A stretch of DNA of 64,000 nucleotides. Origin: Erigeron canadensis. Its lineage: Eukaryota; Streptophyta; Magnoliopsida; Asterales; Asteraceae. Under the pieces are notes generated by a model. That model was not told where the DNA came from. It did no database searches and worked only from the letters and a program-made list of their open reading frames with translations. Below are positions 9,085 to 22,067 of the stretch, piece after piece. Position 1 is the first letter of the stretch. Every line of letters starts with the position of its first letter. The stretch lies in NCBI RefSeq assembly GCF_010389155.1, contig NC_057769.1:14074735-14138734 (forward strand). Direction: 5' to 3'. The position numbers and the translations under genes are program-made.

Positions 9085-11753
9085 AAACCTCCAGTTTGCT
9101 AGCATTGAAAGTGAGGGGCATGCCCTGGTGGGTGAGTTCAGTTGGGTTGCTGTGCAGCAACCATTATTTTTGCTTACTGAATTATAGATTCTTAAGTTTA
9201 ATATTTATGTTCTTGCTTTAAGAATGTTAAAACCAATCATTTAGTTAATAATTGCAACTATTTTGTGTTGTAGGCTTTTGACTAATTTTAAACGTAGTGA
9301 TGTGTCTTTTAACGTAGATATGGAATTATTGTGGATTTTAGATTGGTAGATCCCTTCACGGGCAGTTGGTAGAAAACTGCTACAATTGACACCCAACATG
9401 CATCATGTCTCTGTTCTTGACAGAATTGGCTTCTAGTTATCAACATCTGGTTCTATATTACTATTAGATTCGCGAATTATGTAAAAAGATTTAAGTTTTA
9501 GGTTGTTTGTTCAGTCAAATCCATGTTAAAACTGAATAAGTAATTGGAGTTTTAATCTGTAGGAGTATACGCCCAATGCTTTTAGATATTGAATCTAGGG
9601 GCGATGTTTATACATCATTCGGTGTCTCTTCTATGGTCAATACACACCAACATGGAGACGATATTAACCAATAACCAATGAATATCTTTACAGTATTTTC
9701 ATCACGAAAACATGGTAGATACCATTATAGTGCCAAATGACCAATTTTGATATCCTGAACATGATTAAAATGTAAAGTTTGTTTTTTGTATTTTTTTTTG
9801 CTGATATCTGTATGCTTAATTTGTCTTTTATCTTTCAAGTGGCATTTATTTGTCACAAAAAAAGCTATGTAAAGCAAATTGTCATAAAAACATCATATTG
9901 AGCGGCTAGATTTTTGATCCAGCTTCCATCCTTGTTTAGCACTAGATTTTTGCATTACGAATTTGGATACAATAAGCTGAAGAACTTGGTTCAAAAGCAG
10001 CTGATACTAAAGTACAAAGCAGAGGAAAGTGTATAAAAATTATGAGAATTCTCACATCTCCCCTTCTTAAACCCATTAAAAAACATTTTTGATAAAGGAG
10101 GCATACAAGCGATTCAAGGATTAGACACCACCGATGACGGCATGGTGGTGGTATGTAGGGAAGTGTTTGTATTTGTATCTGCCTTGCTAGGTGGTGGGTA
10201 TAGGTACCAATCCGATACATACTGACTACTGAGAATGGGGGTGTCCCTGTCAAAATACATTTTACCAATATTCTGGAGAGTGGAGACATCAAAGAGATAA
10301 AAGGTGCATGACATGCGGTAAGAAAACAATTTGACCTTTTATAGTCAAAATACATGATACGTTTCAACAAGCAACTACACTCAACACATGGCTCAATTCT
10401 AACAATCTTGTTACTTAGAACAATTAGATTCAAGGACCGAGTCAAATCAAACATCGACCCTAACACTCAAGGTTAACCAATTCCGTACTCACATACCAAA
10501 GGAAAAATATATCGTTTGCTCAGAAGTCAAAGCTCCCCAATTAGACTCTAGAATGATACAGACCGCCTTATAAAGTAGACTATGAAACCTTAATGATCTA
10601 CATAAATTTGAGGCCCAGATCTAAATGCACCAAATGAGCCCAATACCACATGAGCTCACATACAGCATCTACCATCACCAAGTTTTTATGAGCCGGGCCG
10701 GAAATTGAATTGGACAAACGGTTGGTCACAGATGAACGGCCCAACTTGTCAGACCAGATAGCAAAAATCATGAGAAATATATGAACTGATCATGAGAGAT
10801 ATATAAAGCAGTTGATAAAATAACAATTTCTTATTGGCACTACTTGTTCAAGTGCGTATGTAGAGCACTAGAGCTCACAAGTTCAAAACTTATACCTTCA
10901 TGTTTCTTTTATTTTGGTTTTAATAGATAAAACTTCGTAATCCTGGAGTAAGGTCACTCATTCGATCCTTTACAATTGATTTCTACGTTGATTAAAAAGT
11001 GAATCATGCGGGTTCTTTTTATTTCGGGTAATTGCGTTTGTTAATTGTATTTGTCACTTTGATTTCCAGGTTTTGACAAAGAGAGCAAAGAATCAGTAAA
11101 CTACTAAACTTGGAAGGGATTGTAAAATTATTAAGGGTAAAAAGACACAAGTTTTTTGCAGTATGGCAAGTAAAACATGTAGTAGAAAAATCACCTCCCA
11201 TTTTCATCATACTCTCTTAATCTTGTTGGTGGCTTTAATATAAGGTCTATACATTGGCTCTTGGGACCCATAATGATGGCATTTTATTGGCATATACATT
11301 ACAAAGCTGCGCATGATCTTAAAATAAAAGGCAATAGGTTTCAACTATATCATTTACACAAGCAAGTTAAACATAAAAGAGCTGAATAACACAAGCAAAT
11401 ACATAAGTCATACAATTATACCATCTCTCATGCTGAATAACTCTTTTCTTTCCAGACATGGAGAAGTATAGAACCCACCCTTCTATTTTCGGGTCTTCTA
11501 CCTTCTTAACTACACTTGGATTTTCGTGCTCAGGACTTTTCATAATATAAAAAAATTACAGAAACAACCTTCCTTTTCCCTTGTGGGCTGCTTAATAAGA
11601 GAGAGAGAGATGGAGAGAATACAGTAGGCACTCATGCCCGCTTTAATCTGTACTTGTCGTGAAAGAAGATATGACGCGGTTCAACAGGATTTAGGTTGAA
11701 GGGATTTAGAACCCTTGATAGGAAGTCCACAGCAGATCTCCTTGATATATATA
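9085..11753. other. Intergenic region between bL19 and the GSK3 kinase gene
   Basis: Convergent 3' ends: bL19 reads right, GSK3 reads left. Includes both 3' untranslated regions. Apart from the weak coding candidate at 10114-10329 I see no gene. Confidence 0.6.
10114..10329 (-). CDS. Possible short coding remnant, unknown
   Basis: A 71-codon minus-strand frame containing FYLFDVSTLQNIGKMYFDRD and YVSDWYLYPPP has a protein-like composition. No family is recognised and no flanking exons could be joined. It may be a relic of a gene or chance. Low confidence. Confidence 0.2.
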   Translation of the reverse strand: MFSYRMSCTFYLFDVSTLQNIGKMYFDRDTPILSSQYVSDWYLYPPPSKADTNTNTSLHTTTMPSSVVSNP

Positions 11754-14700
11754 TCATGTCCCTGCAGCAGCAGGAGGAAAGAACTGAAGACCAATTTGCT
11801 TCTTCACGTGGTCTGGAATTAGCCTGTTCACAAGCTCCGGAGATGCTGCAGATAACTGGACCATAACTTGTAATATTTAGTAATAAAAACATTAACCAGT
11901 GCCATACTTCCAACATAATAGAGTTTGACTAAAGGTAGTAATTTCAACCCCCCTCATACACAAACAAGTCTATCTGATCAATTTCATGAGATAAAACAGA
12001 AATGACAAGTGGAAGAAGGTTAAACAGGGTAAGAGTCATCTGGCATGTACAAAAATGCATAACCTTCTAAATAGCGCCTTTGCCCAAGTAGTACTAAAAC
12101 TCCGAATGAGGTCATATCATCTCACCAACCAAGAGGTTGTTGGTAAAAGTCCCATCACGAATACACATATCGAGCATTTCTCATCCTCAAAAAGTAATTG
12201 GCACATCACTTGTATCTTACAATGAAAAAGCGAATAAAGAGCATTTGAAGGCGGGTACATGTTAACAGGTTACCAACCCACCTGTCCCTAGGTTTTCTAT
12301 TGTGGTTATGTAGTCTCATGATGAGATTCTTTACTTACAAATAACACATACATTAATAGCTCCACCTTTTGTATGAGCCTCCCCCAATTGGTCGGTTTTG
12401 ACCAAGACATAAAAGCCAGAACTAGCTACGCAGTTGGCACTTTGATCAACATCATGTCATCTGACATGTGTAATATTTTGTATTTAGAAGCTAAGAAATA
12501 TTCACTCAGAATGTATATTTGCAATTAATAAATAAATAATACTTTGATCTTTGAATAAACAATTTCGAAAGCCAACTTTGGTATGCCAAGTAAAATTTGT
12601 TATTGTATTCTCTCCAAGGCCTTCTTTTACCAAGTTCGTTATATGTTGAGATTCAGATACTCTTGCTTTGTTTTTCCTGAAAACTTTTGGCGAACCTTAT
12701 TAAAAAATAAAAAAAAAGATCAAAGATTTCCATGCTCCAACTATGAAAGTGAATATTGTAATGATATATCCCATGTTTGAAAACCTTTAAACTGTGGAGA
12801 CTAATTAAAGAGCCATGAAGATAACCACTATCATGTAATGAAAATATTTACGTAAGTAACGTCACTTTTTTTTATTTAGAATGACTACTCCATGCAAGTC
12901 TTACCATAAATTTGGGATAAAGTGGGCATGTCATTCACTCATTCCAGTTTTTCAAATTAGTGGTCCAAGAAGTGGGTCATCAACGTATGTCATATAAGAA
13001 AAAAGGAACACTTCATAGTTTTATTCAAACAAAAATTTCTACACCATTAGTAGTAAACCAAGTTTCCCAAGCAATCTTAGATTTCTATATCTTGATATAT
13101 GTTTCATTACATAAGAGCATCACGGCATGTCAAGAAGACTAATTTTATCCGTAATCAACATCAAAATGCACGTGAAGATGAAGCCACTTTACTGTGTATT
13201 GGAAAAATCAATAAAACAGGTTTAACTGAATTCATCAAGATTATTTGAAAGTTGAAACATACTAAATAGGTTTGAAATACAAATTCCGACCACTAGCCCA
13301 AACACCGACTAGCTGATTATTTCATATATGTAAAGGTGCAAGGCAGGCTGGTCAGAAGGGTTCATATTGAAAAACATACAAAAATAATTGGTTCATTTAT
13401 TAAGATTCCAGAAGATCACAATCAGAATATTCAAATGCAAATGATTAAGGAGGTTGAACGAAGAGTGAGATAAAACAAAACCCAATTCTACCCTTTCTTA
13501 TCATTGGCCAAAGGCATATATCAAGATTCACAATATAGAAACATATTACCTCTTGTTTAAAGTTGAATAGAGATGGTAATTGTCTACCATTTGGTAAGCG
13601 AGCATTAGGTTGCCGAATCTCATCAAAGAAAGGATGTGCGATTGCTTCAAGCTACATGATAAGATGCTTAGTAAGAAAAAGCAGTAGACAAAAATGTACA
13701 TGCATGAGTGGTTAAGAGACATAGCATGGGTAGTTCAGCCACAACATAATCAATGATTCATATCATCAAATATACATAGGGTGTTTGGATCTGCGAAATG
13801 GAACTCCTTATATGGTTCACGATCATCAATCTATACGTTCACTCAAAATTTGATAGTCAGTTGCATACAGCAACAAAAATGACCAAGGCAAAACAGTATA
13901 TGATACGAGTTACCCCATTTAGCCGAATGTGAAAATTTTTAACTACAATTAACAAAAGGTCTCTTTCGATTACTAAAATAAATTATCTACTACTGTAGTT
14001 CTTGTATAGTTAGAACTTAGGGTAATGGGGGAACCCTAGCCCCGGTACCACAATTGGATACCCATCGACCCACCCTGTATAGTTAGAACTTTTTGATCAC
14101 TAAAACAATAGAACATCAAGCTATTACAACATCAAACAGCATAAGCACGCATTCAAACACTATCTTCGTACATCACAGTTTAATGCATCCAGTTATCTGA
14201 TTCTGATTATTCAGTGATCAACAATCACCACTTCTAAAGCAGAAAATTAGAAACTTAAAATAAACAGAAAGTGTGGATAAGTAAAACTCACAGCATTACA
14301 ACGAAGACTCGGGGAGTATTGCAGGAGTCGTGAAGCAAGATCAATTGCTTCAGGAGGCATCCGCTTATGAAATACCTAAAACAAGAAATATGGACGGAAT
14401 TATAACTGGTATCGAGATAAACCAGAACTTGCTGCAGTTCATATTTGCCTCTATATAAGGCAGCAAAAATATATCAATTATCAAGTAATAGGACCAGAGT
14501 GTTGAAACCAACATAACTAAACAAAATAATACCTTATGCCAAGGGTGGGCTTTTACTTGAGGAAACCTAAAATCAGTGTAGTTTGGGTTCATACAGCGAA
14601 GTTCTTCTCGGGTTGGTGTCCCGAGAACCTGACAGATGAATGGAACAAGTCATAAGCTTATAAGATGGTTGTACCAAATTTAGATTTGTAGAAACCCATA

Positions 14701-17107
14701 CCTTAATTATCTCCACTAACTGGTCCACTGCATTTTCTCCGGGAAATAGTGGCTAAAAAGTTCAAAAGACGACAAAAGTTAAATATATAACGAAAGGCCT
14801 ACAGCGATAAGCTTCTCTATGCCTGTAAAGTTTGTGCTGCTAACCTGCCCCAAAAGAAGTTCAGCAAGAATGCAACCAGCCGACCATATATCAATCGAAG
14901 TTGTGTACTCCGTAGCGCCAAAGATGAGTTCGGGAGCCCGATAAAACCTAGAGCAGATATACGATATATTTGCTTCTCCCCTCACCTGATGACGCCAGAT
15001 ATATATGGTCAGTATAGAAATTGCGGAGTAATTTTCCGAAAGGAAACTGGTGAATAGATTTTTACATAAAAGGCTGCACATAAATATATCAACTACTAGG
15101 AAAGGGCTAAGAAGACCTGCGTTAACAGACTGAAATACACCTAACCTAATTTACACACATCCATGATCCATATGCCATTGCCATCCTTAATAACTTCTCT
15201 TAAAGGTTGAGATTACACAATTACAACTTTCATTGCCATGTAATCTATCACCGGGTACCAGAGGTGGCATGTGCAACCCATTCATTAAAAATGTGAAGTT
15301 TGAAAAAAGTGTTCAGTGGTATCCCATCCCAACCAAACCCATACCAAACCTTGAGCTATTTTACCAAAACCGCCCTACCCGCCCATCATGTTGCATGGTA
15401 TCCGGTACAAAGGTGTTGAAGCAATTTAATCAGATCTCATATCGACGAGAAATGTTGGAACGTGTAGAAGTAAACATACTAGCATTTTTGCACTTCCAAA
15501 GTCACAGATCTTGACTTGATGAGTAAGAGGATCAACCTGGTGAAGAAAACCAAGACAATTGAGTAACAGGTAATTTAAAATAAAATTCAATAAAGACATG
15601 TTTCAGAAAGGATGAATTCACACCAAGACATTTTGGGGCTTCAAGTCCCTATGACATACTCCAGTAACCATATGCATGTACGCTAGCCCCCTGAAAATCT
15701 GTTTGATGATACTCACATGTTAACTCTATAATCTGAAAAAACAAACAATAGTTTCACATATATTTGCGTTAGTAAGCTAACCTGATATGTGTATAGTTTC
15801 ACATATATGAGAGGCATCCTCTGACGTGCATCGCTGTGATGCTTTAAAACCCGAAAAATTGTCTCCGGGACATATTCCATCACTAGGTTCAGAAATAGCT
15901 CATCTTTGCTTGTCGTCGAATAAAAACAATGCTTCAAAGATACCACATTTGGATGATCCATCGTCCGCATTAACTGTAACTCACGATTCTTATATCTTCT
16001 GTCTTGCAAAACCTTTTTAATGGCAACGGTTTCTCCTGTTTCCAGACATTTTGCCTAAAGTGAAAAAGATTAGACAATGGGGGTTGTAAAATCGAAGTTT
16101 GTGTGAAAGCAAGAGAGGCAGTAGTAGGTTTATACCTGAAAAACTATTCCAAATGATCCAGCCCCTACCACACGCTCTGCCATATAACTAACAGTCTGCA
16201 ATAAGGATCATTGGTCGGTACAAATATTTGAGTTACATATCAAATGATAAGAGATTATAAAACCATAATGCAAAGGAAAACATAAGAAATGAACCTTGTG
16301 TTAAAAAAAAACTAAATGAGCAACCAATATGGAGGCCATATAAGTCCACAAATTAATATTTTAAAGTTTTGCGTGCAACTTTTATTAAAAGGATTTCCAT
16401 GTAAAAAGTTCAGTTAGACATTATTACCTGCTTCGGTTCTCCATTCTTGCCTCCGATTGTAGTAGATATAATGTGACCAGTTTCCGCTCCATTTCCATCA
16501 ACGACCTGTGCGGCCATTTCCTGCATTATTTTCAAGAAAATATGACATTTAAACAATCATATATATTATCTACTTAACTGAAAATATTTTTGGCCAATAT
16601 TTTATGATTACCATAATGTTAGAGTCTACTTTATACCAGCATACTTCAGCTCTAAACCATATTCATTTTACCATGCAAATTAAAACTTGGTTTTTTAATT
16701 TTATTTTTGTCGAGATTACTCACGTACTTCTTATTTGTACTTTACAGACAAACAAACTTTTCCAAGCGTCCATTAAAGCCCATTAAAAGTTCAAAATACA
16801 TCCCTACTAGGCCGTTTTGTACTTTTGTACTTTTGTTGATGTTGCAATGAGCCCTGATAGTACATAGGTTTAACTTATGTTGGGCTCATAACGAAATCGT
16901 TTTAGTAGCATATTGGCCAAGTATGGACACATTTTAACGACCTGAAAGGAACAACAGTAAAACGTACGATCGCTTGGAAGACACAAAAATTAGTTAAATG
17001 GAATGGACAAACGGAAAAAGTACGTCGATATTCAAGGCAATAGATCAAAGAAAAAATAATATCTTGAGCATCAAAGTTTTTCACAACACTGAACCCGAAT
17101 ATATATC

Positions 17108-17138
<31 letters not shown>

Positions 17139-17917
17139 TTTCCTTATTTTGAGAACCATTTTTTTTGTAAGAACATGAGAACTTTCAAAATATATATTTG
17201 TTCACATATTTTTTTTATTCATTCACATGTGAAATGATATAAAAATGTATGTTGTAGAAGAAAATTTTGCCTTTTGTGAACTCGTGAATGAATTTGTTCA
17301 CGTTTTTTTTTTCACATGTGACAAAAGGCTATATATAAGGTTTTGGAAAAAAATTTCTTCTGCAACATATATTTTTATAACGTTTCACATGTGAATGAAC
17401 AAAAAAAACATGTGATCTAATATGAAATTTAAGAGTTCTCACGGTTCTTACAAAAAAATGGATTCTCAAAATAAGGTCCCCGATGTATATATGCTTCAAA
17501 ATTCACACAAAAATAGACTTCACCAAATCTTGGTAATCAAGATATTAATACTTTTACAAAGAGCAAGTTAAAATATAAGTAAAAATCATAAGAACTAAAA
17601 AAGGTGGACTACATATTATATATATACATATATATTATATTATAACCTGGAAATTAGCATAATTTTAAATAAATAATAATGATAAAAGAAATGGAAAAAT
17701 GAAAAAGCAAGCAGCTGATGCAACAAAATTCAACTAGATCCATACAATACAAAACTTATTTATATATCTATATATGCATTTATTGAACAGCAGAAATTAA
17801 CAGCTTAAATCTAGGCCAAAATTTAACTGAATCAAAGGAAAGTATAACAGATCTATACAAAAAAATAAAGATGAAAAAAATGAATAATAATAATAATAAT
17901 ACCTTATCATCAGCCAT
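11754..17917 (-). CDS. BIN2-like: Shaggy-related kinase (GSK3), BIN2-type
   Basis: A cytosolic/nuclear serine-threonine kinase; group II members restrain brassinosteroid signalling by phosphorylating BZR-type factors. Exons in gene order: 17903-17917, 16428-16520, 16136-16195, 15782-16054, 15624-15698, 15480-15536, 14845-14985, 14702-14752, 14533-14628, 14292-14375, 13550-13651, 11754-11855. They total 1149 bases, 382 aa, with GT-AG borders. Exon 1 codes only MADDK. Seen: GAGSFGIVF loop, AIKKVL (Lys69), HRDLKPQN (Asp165), DFG (Asp184), activation-loop Tyr200 in [14 protein letters not shown], the TREE motif (261-264) where BIN2 gain-of-function changes map, and FNFKQE near the end. [15 protein letters not shown] and the numbering match BIN2 (380 aa). 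Unusual: Arg193 where relatives have Lys (VRGEAN), and SAKML for SAKVL or SAKQL. Intact; group II is likely, exact orthology unproven. Confidence 0.95.
11856..13549 (-). other. Long last intron of the GSK3 gene
   Basis: 1.7 kb between exons 11 and 12. AT-rich, no coding sequence or transposon with defined ends recognised. Confidence 0.7.
17139..17479. mobile_element. MITE in intron 1 of the GSK3 gene
   Basis: Inverted terminal repeats of about 35 bases: TTTCCTTATTTTGAGAACCA with a T-run and GTAAGAAC at the left, and the matching GTTCTTAC, A-run, TGGATTCTCAAAATAAGG at the right. Internal arms also pair (TTCACATGTGAA words; CAACATATATTTTTATAA with its complement). It sits in the 1.4 kb first intron, next to a (TA)n(GA)n run at 17101-17138. 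Similar TTATTTTGAGAAC ends occur at 4069, 5377 and about 22085. Confidence 0.8.
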
Positions 17918-18652
17918 TTCTTGGTGCTGCTGTGTTCAGATGATGATCGATAAAGTAATAAAAAGTAGTATGTATATGTATGTATGTATTAATTCTTTTC
18001 TATTTTAATTGATTAATTAATTTTCAGCTGATAATAATTGGCAGAGAGAGAGAAAAAGGAGGGGCCTATTCAGACAAACAGCTCCATGTGATTACAGCTC
18101 TTTCTTTCTTTTTCTTATTATTATTTTTTTTTTTTCTCTTTTTCTTTGGTGTGTCACTTCTTTGAACGGATATTAAGATGAGACGAGAATATGGAATAAT
18201 AATATTACTCGCTAGTTGTTTTTATTAGACCAGTTTTTATTTTTATTTTTGTCATAACGTACGTATTTTTATTTTCTTTTTGAACGTTACTACGTATTTT
18301 TATTGATGACATCATTTCAATTTGAGATTAAGCCACTAGTATTTATTTAAAAAACGTTATTTTTCGTAATATGATTTTTTTAACAAACACATGAGTAACT
18401 TAGATATAGCAAATTATACTAATAAAAAGTTCATTTTGTCACCAGTATTTATTTAAAAAAGTTACTTTGTATAGTGTATTTTAGAAAATGTTCATTTTGT
18501 GAAAATAGATAAATTTTTACTAATAAAATAGTTAGATAATAAGAGAGATAGCAAATTATATGATTAAAAATTTAGAAATACGTATACAAAAAAAAACCAA
18601 TAAATTGTAATAAAAAAAACTACAAATAATAAATGCAAATGTGGAAGAAGAA
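17918..18652. other. Region upstream of the GSK3 gene
   Basis: Holds the presumed promoter and 5' untranslated region of the minus-strand kinase gene. A CT-rich stretch on the gene strand (GAGAGAGAG at about 18044-18053) lies some 130 bases before the ATG, typical of plant leader regions. No TATA box can be called with confidence in such AT-rich DNA. Confidence 0.4.
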
Positions 18653-18968
18653 TCTCTTATATTAATAAAGTAAAATTGTTATGACATCATCTTTTGCTTA
18701 CATAGCTTCTCAATATTTTATTACATGAATCCTTGATATATACTAATTTTGTTAATATGATGTCATCTCCCTGTTAATAAGGTTTAACTAAATTCATGTT
18801 TTTATATGTTACTCTTTTAACCCCATATTTTCAATATCTAAACAAAGTGTTATCGTTAGAGTTTTTTAAACAAAGGGTGTATGAACAAGTAATATAGATA
18901 ATTATGTATTTTTATTTGTAAAGTTTTCAATTAGATGACCCGAGTTAAACCCGAGTTTAATTAGCTAA
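18653..18968 (+). mobile_element. Candidate small non-autonomous Helitron
   Basis: Starts TCTCTTATATTAATAAAG after an A, the usual Helitron 5' form, and could end at GACCCGAGTTAAACCCGAGT plus TTAATTAGCTAA before a T. CTAA fits CTRR, but the hairpin before it is degraded into a direct repeat. Alternatively this 5' end belongs with the 3' end at 20318. Confidence 0.45.
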
Positions 18969-19483
18969 TAAAACATCAAAATAAAAAGACCTTTGACAAT
19001 ATTTGAGTTATTCGGCAAAGAATGGTCAATTTACATTTATTCACTTACCGTTTTTTTATATTTATTTTCAATTGTTCAACTTGTTTTTCATTTCCATACC
19101 GGTCATGTTTGTCTTTATAGCTTCATGAGAGTCCCATGCCTAATTCATTAATTCTTATTTCATTAAGCTTTACTATTGTTAGTTTACCTATTTACGCAAT
19201 TATTTTTTTATCATCTAACACTACTGCAATTATTTGTGATGATCTTTTTATTATCTTATTTGAACTTGCTTATAACTTGCGTAATACACGGTTCTTATAT
19301 ATTTTTTGCATCAAAGAACTTTTCATATTTGAATACTATTAAAATCTAAAATAGATATTTACATTTTGAACAACAATTATAATACCATATATATTGAAGG
19401 AAAAATGTTTGCAATCATGTTTCAACCATAAAACTAAATTATATATATTAAAGAGATATTTCTTTAACACTAAGTTGTAACTA

Positions 19484-20318
19484 TCTTAATATATACTATA
19501 AGACAGTTGAACTAATGACTAATTAACCAATCACATCGTTCGATTTCATCAAATTGACTTTTAATGATGTCATCATTTAGATAAACTACAAATAAAAAAT
19601 CCTAATAATCATTATCCAAATATATTATTATATTAATATTTATATTAATTTATACTTTTTTATTTTCCATCAATAATTTACACATTTTAACTCTGAATAC
19701 TTCATTTATATTCATTTTTAGCCATCAACTTGAAAGAATTTTTAAAATTTATAATCATTTAATTAAATAAAAGAAATTTAACATATGAAATATTTTCTAC
19801 AAAAAATAATTTGAAAATCTAATGACTTATTAACAAATATTAGAAGAGTCCTAATTGTTATCAAAGAATGTTAAAACAATCCTAATTGTTATCATATTAT
19901 CATAGAACAAGCGATTGAAAATAAACATATGCGTATTATGAACGCGCATCATGATTAAATACATATATACTTGAATGTCAAGTACATGATCACAAATATG
20001 TTTATACTTTAATTCTTAATTATTTTTCCTAATAATATCACATTATGAGTACATCTGTTTCAAAATATTCTATAATGGATAAATTATTATATATAGCATG
20101 TGCCTTGTGGAATGACTACGACAAACATTTCCATCAATATGTCTAGGCTAATAATGACAGTGAGAACCTATGATTATTGTACTACAACCTGCAAAATATA
20201 ACACTTAAAACCGTATTTTTTTAAAATTGTAAGCTTTTATGACTTAAATGTATAGAGATCTAATATTGTTAATATCGTAAATCTCGTGTCCAGTGTTGGA
20301 CACGGGTCTAAAATCTAG
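19484..20318 (+). mobile_element. Non-autonomous Helitron with clear 3' end
   Basis: The 3' end is textbook: a 7-bp stem hairpin CGTGTCC-AGTGTT-GGACACG (20285-20304), a 10-base spacer, then CTAG (20315-20318) directly before T. The 5' end is taken as TCTTAATATATACTATAAGA at 19484, preceded by A, so the host site would be A/T as expected. The words CACTAAGTTGTAAC just before the 5' end recur just after the 3' end (about 20323). No protein is encoded. The alternative 5' end at 18653 cannot be excluded. Confidence 0.7.
20285..20318 (+). other. Helitron 3' terminal hairpin and CTAG
   Basis: Stem-loop plus CTAG terminus, the transposition terminator of Helitrons. Confidence 0.8.
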
Positions 20319-22067
20319 TACCACACTAAGTTGTAACCATATCTTTACTCTTATCAAGGGTACCAAATGTGTTATTTTGATTCATGTATTTAGGCAATCA
20401 CATCAAAATATCATGTAATATAAAGATTTTTGAAAAATATTTATAGTGTCGTTGAAATAAAACATTATTAATGAAAATAAAATTTATTAAATTTTTTTGT
20501 AACAATATAATATTTTTAATGTTTTAAAAAAAGTAAAAAAAAAATAATTAATTAAAAAATCATACAACTAAGATTATTTACCAAATGGGTAATTAGTGAA
20601 CTAAATGGTATAAGTTATCAACAACTACTCAATTGAAATTATTAACCCATTTTAAATTGAAATTTTGTCAAATACTCAATTATACGACATTGGAAATAAA
20701 AATGTATAATATAAAAAACTTTGTATTATAATATACTATATTAAAAAATTGATTTTTTATATGCTAAAGCATTAAAGAATAAAGAGTACCATTATTATAA
20801 AGATTTGGTTAATAAAGTTATTGAGTGGTATTTAATTAAGTCATTTACTAAACTAAAATAATAAAAGTTAAGTTTGTGATAAATAAAGTATAAGGACTAA
20901 AAATGTTATTTACCAATTTTTGGGTCAATAATGATGTACCGATTAATGGAAGATTTGATGCATTCATATTGTTGTACCGATTAATGGGGGTAACATTCTC
21001 GTGTTTGATAGTAAGGGTGACAACTATATGGGAAGTTGTTTATGCTCAAATATGAGGATTCGAGATTGGAAACACATATGCTAACTAATTTGCCACGGGA
21101 AACAATATCGTGGTTTGAGAGATGATACTAATAAATTTCTTGTTGATTCGTTTAGCTCATCATGCTAACTTTGATTAAACGACTGGAAATAATTTGTCAC
21201 TTTGTTGTTGAATCAAGAGACTTTATAATGTTAATATGATAGTTTTGTGATTTCAATGTTTTGATATTCTTAGTTAAACAAAGCAATGATCTTAGATATA
21301 ATTCATATAAATGACTAAATAAGTGATTCCATTAATGAAAACTATTAATTATACATGTTCTGTTTACATTTAAATGATGTTTGGACTCGAAGTTTATATC
21401 TAATACTTTTTGGAAAAATTCTTAATTTTTTTTTTTATTTTCTTGAAGAAGGCATGATTAGAATATCTTCTTCGTTCTCATTAGTTTGTAAACTTGATTG
21501 TGTTGCCCACAAATTATTACGAGCCTTATGGGGTGTTTGGTTTGTGAAATTCCTAGGAATTCATAGGAATTGGAATTCGAAATCCATTACTTTCCCATGT
21601 TTGGTTGGAAAGAAATAATGAATTGTAATTAGAAACATTCCACCAAATTCTTTGAAACACGGAATGTCAAATTCTTTCCATATATCGGTGGAATCTCAAA
21701 ACTTTCCAATGGAATTCATAAAAAAAGCCCACCCAAAATAAAACTTACCATTTTGTTTTTACTCAGACACAATATGTACTCTCCATCTTCATCTAAAAGC
21801 CCTTTTTCCCCATAGTTGCTCTTCAAGATCTTCCTCCAAAAACCATATCTACAAAATTTTGGTGTCTCTTAAAAAGGTATTTCTCTTTTTTTCATGTTTA
21901 TTTTCACAAATTTTCTTTCATAAATCTTACTTTATATTTTTTCACTTGCTGAAAACATATCATTTGTGTTCATGAATCTTGATTTGCTTTTTTCCTCTGT
22001 TATTATAATGATTTTTTTAGGGTTTGTTGTTATTATGTGTATCAGATATATATATATATACACACGC
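20319..22067. other. AT-rich repeat-like DNA, no gene
   Basis: No coding sequence supported. At about 21530 the words GGGGTGTTTGGTTTGTGAAAT with GGAATT-rich sequence look like the end of a PIF/Harbinger-type MITE; related words in inverse (ACAAACCAAATAAG, GTGAACCAAACTGCC) occur at about 23840 and 23920. A single 2.4 kb element or several pieces are both possible, and I could not match a 3-bp target duplication. Confidence 0.4.

Noticed and set aside
9942..10466. 174-codon minus-strand frame as a gene
   Set aside because: Cysteine- and isoleucine-rich, overlaps a better alternative frame, no domain recognised.
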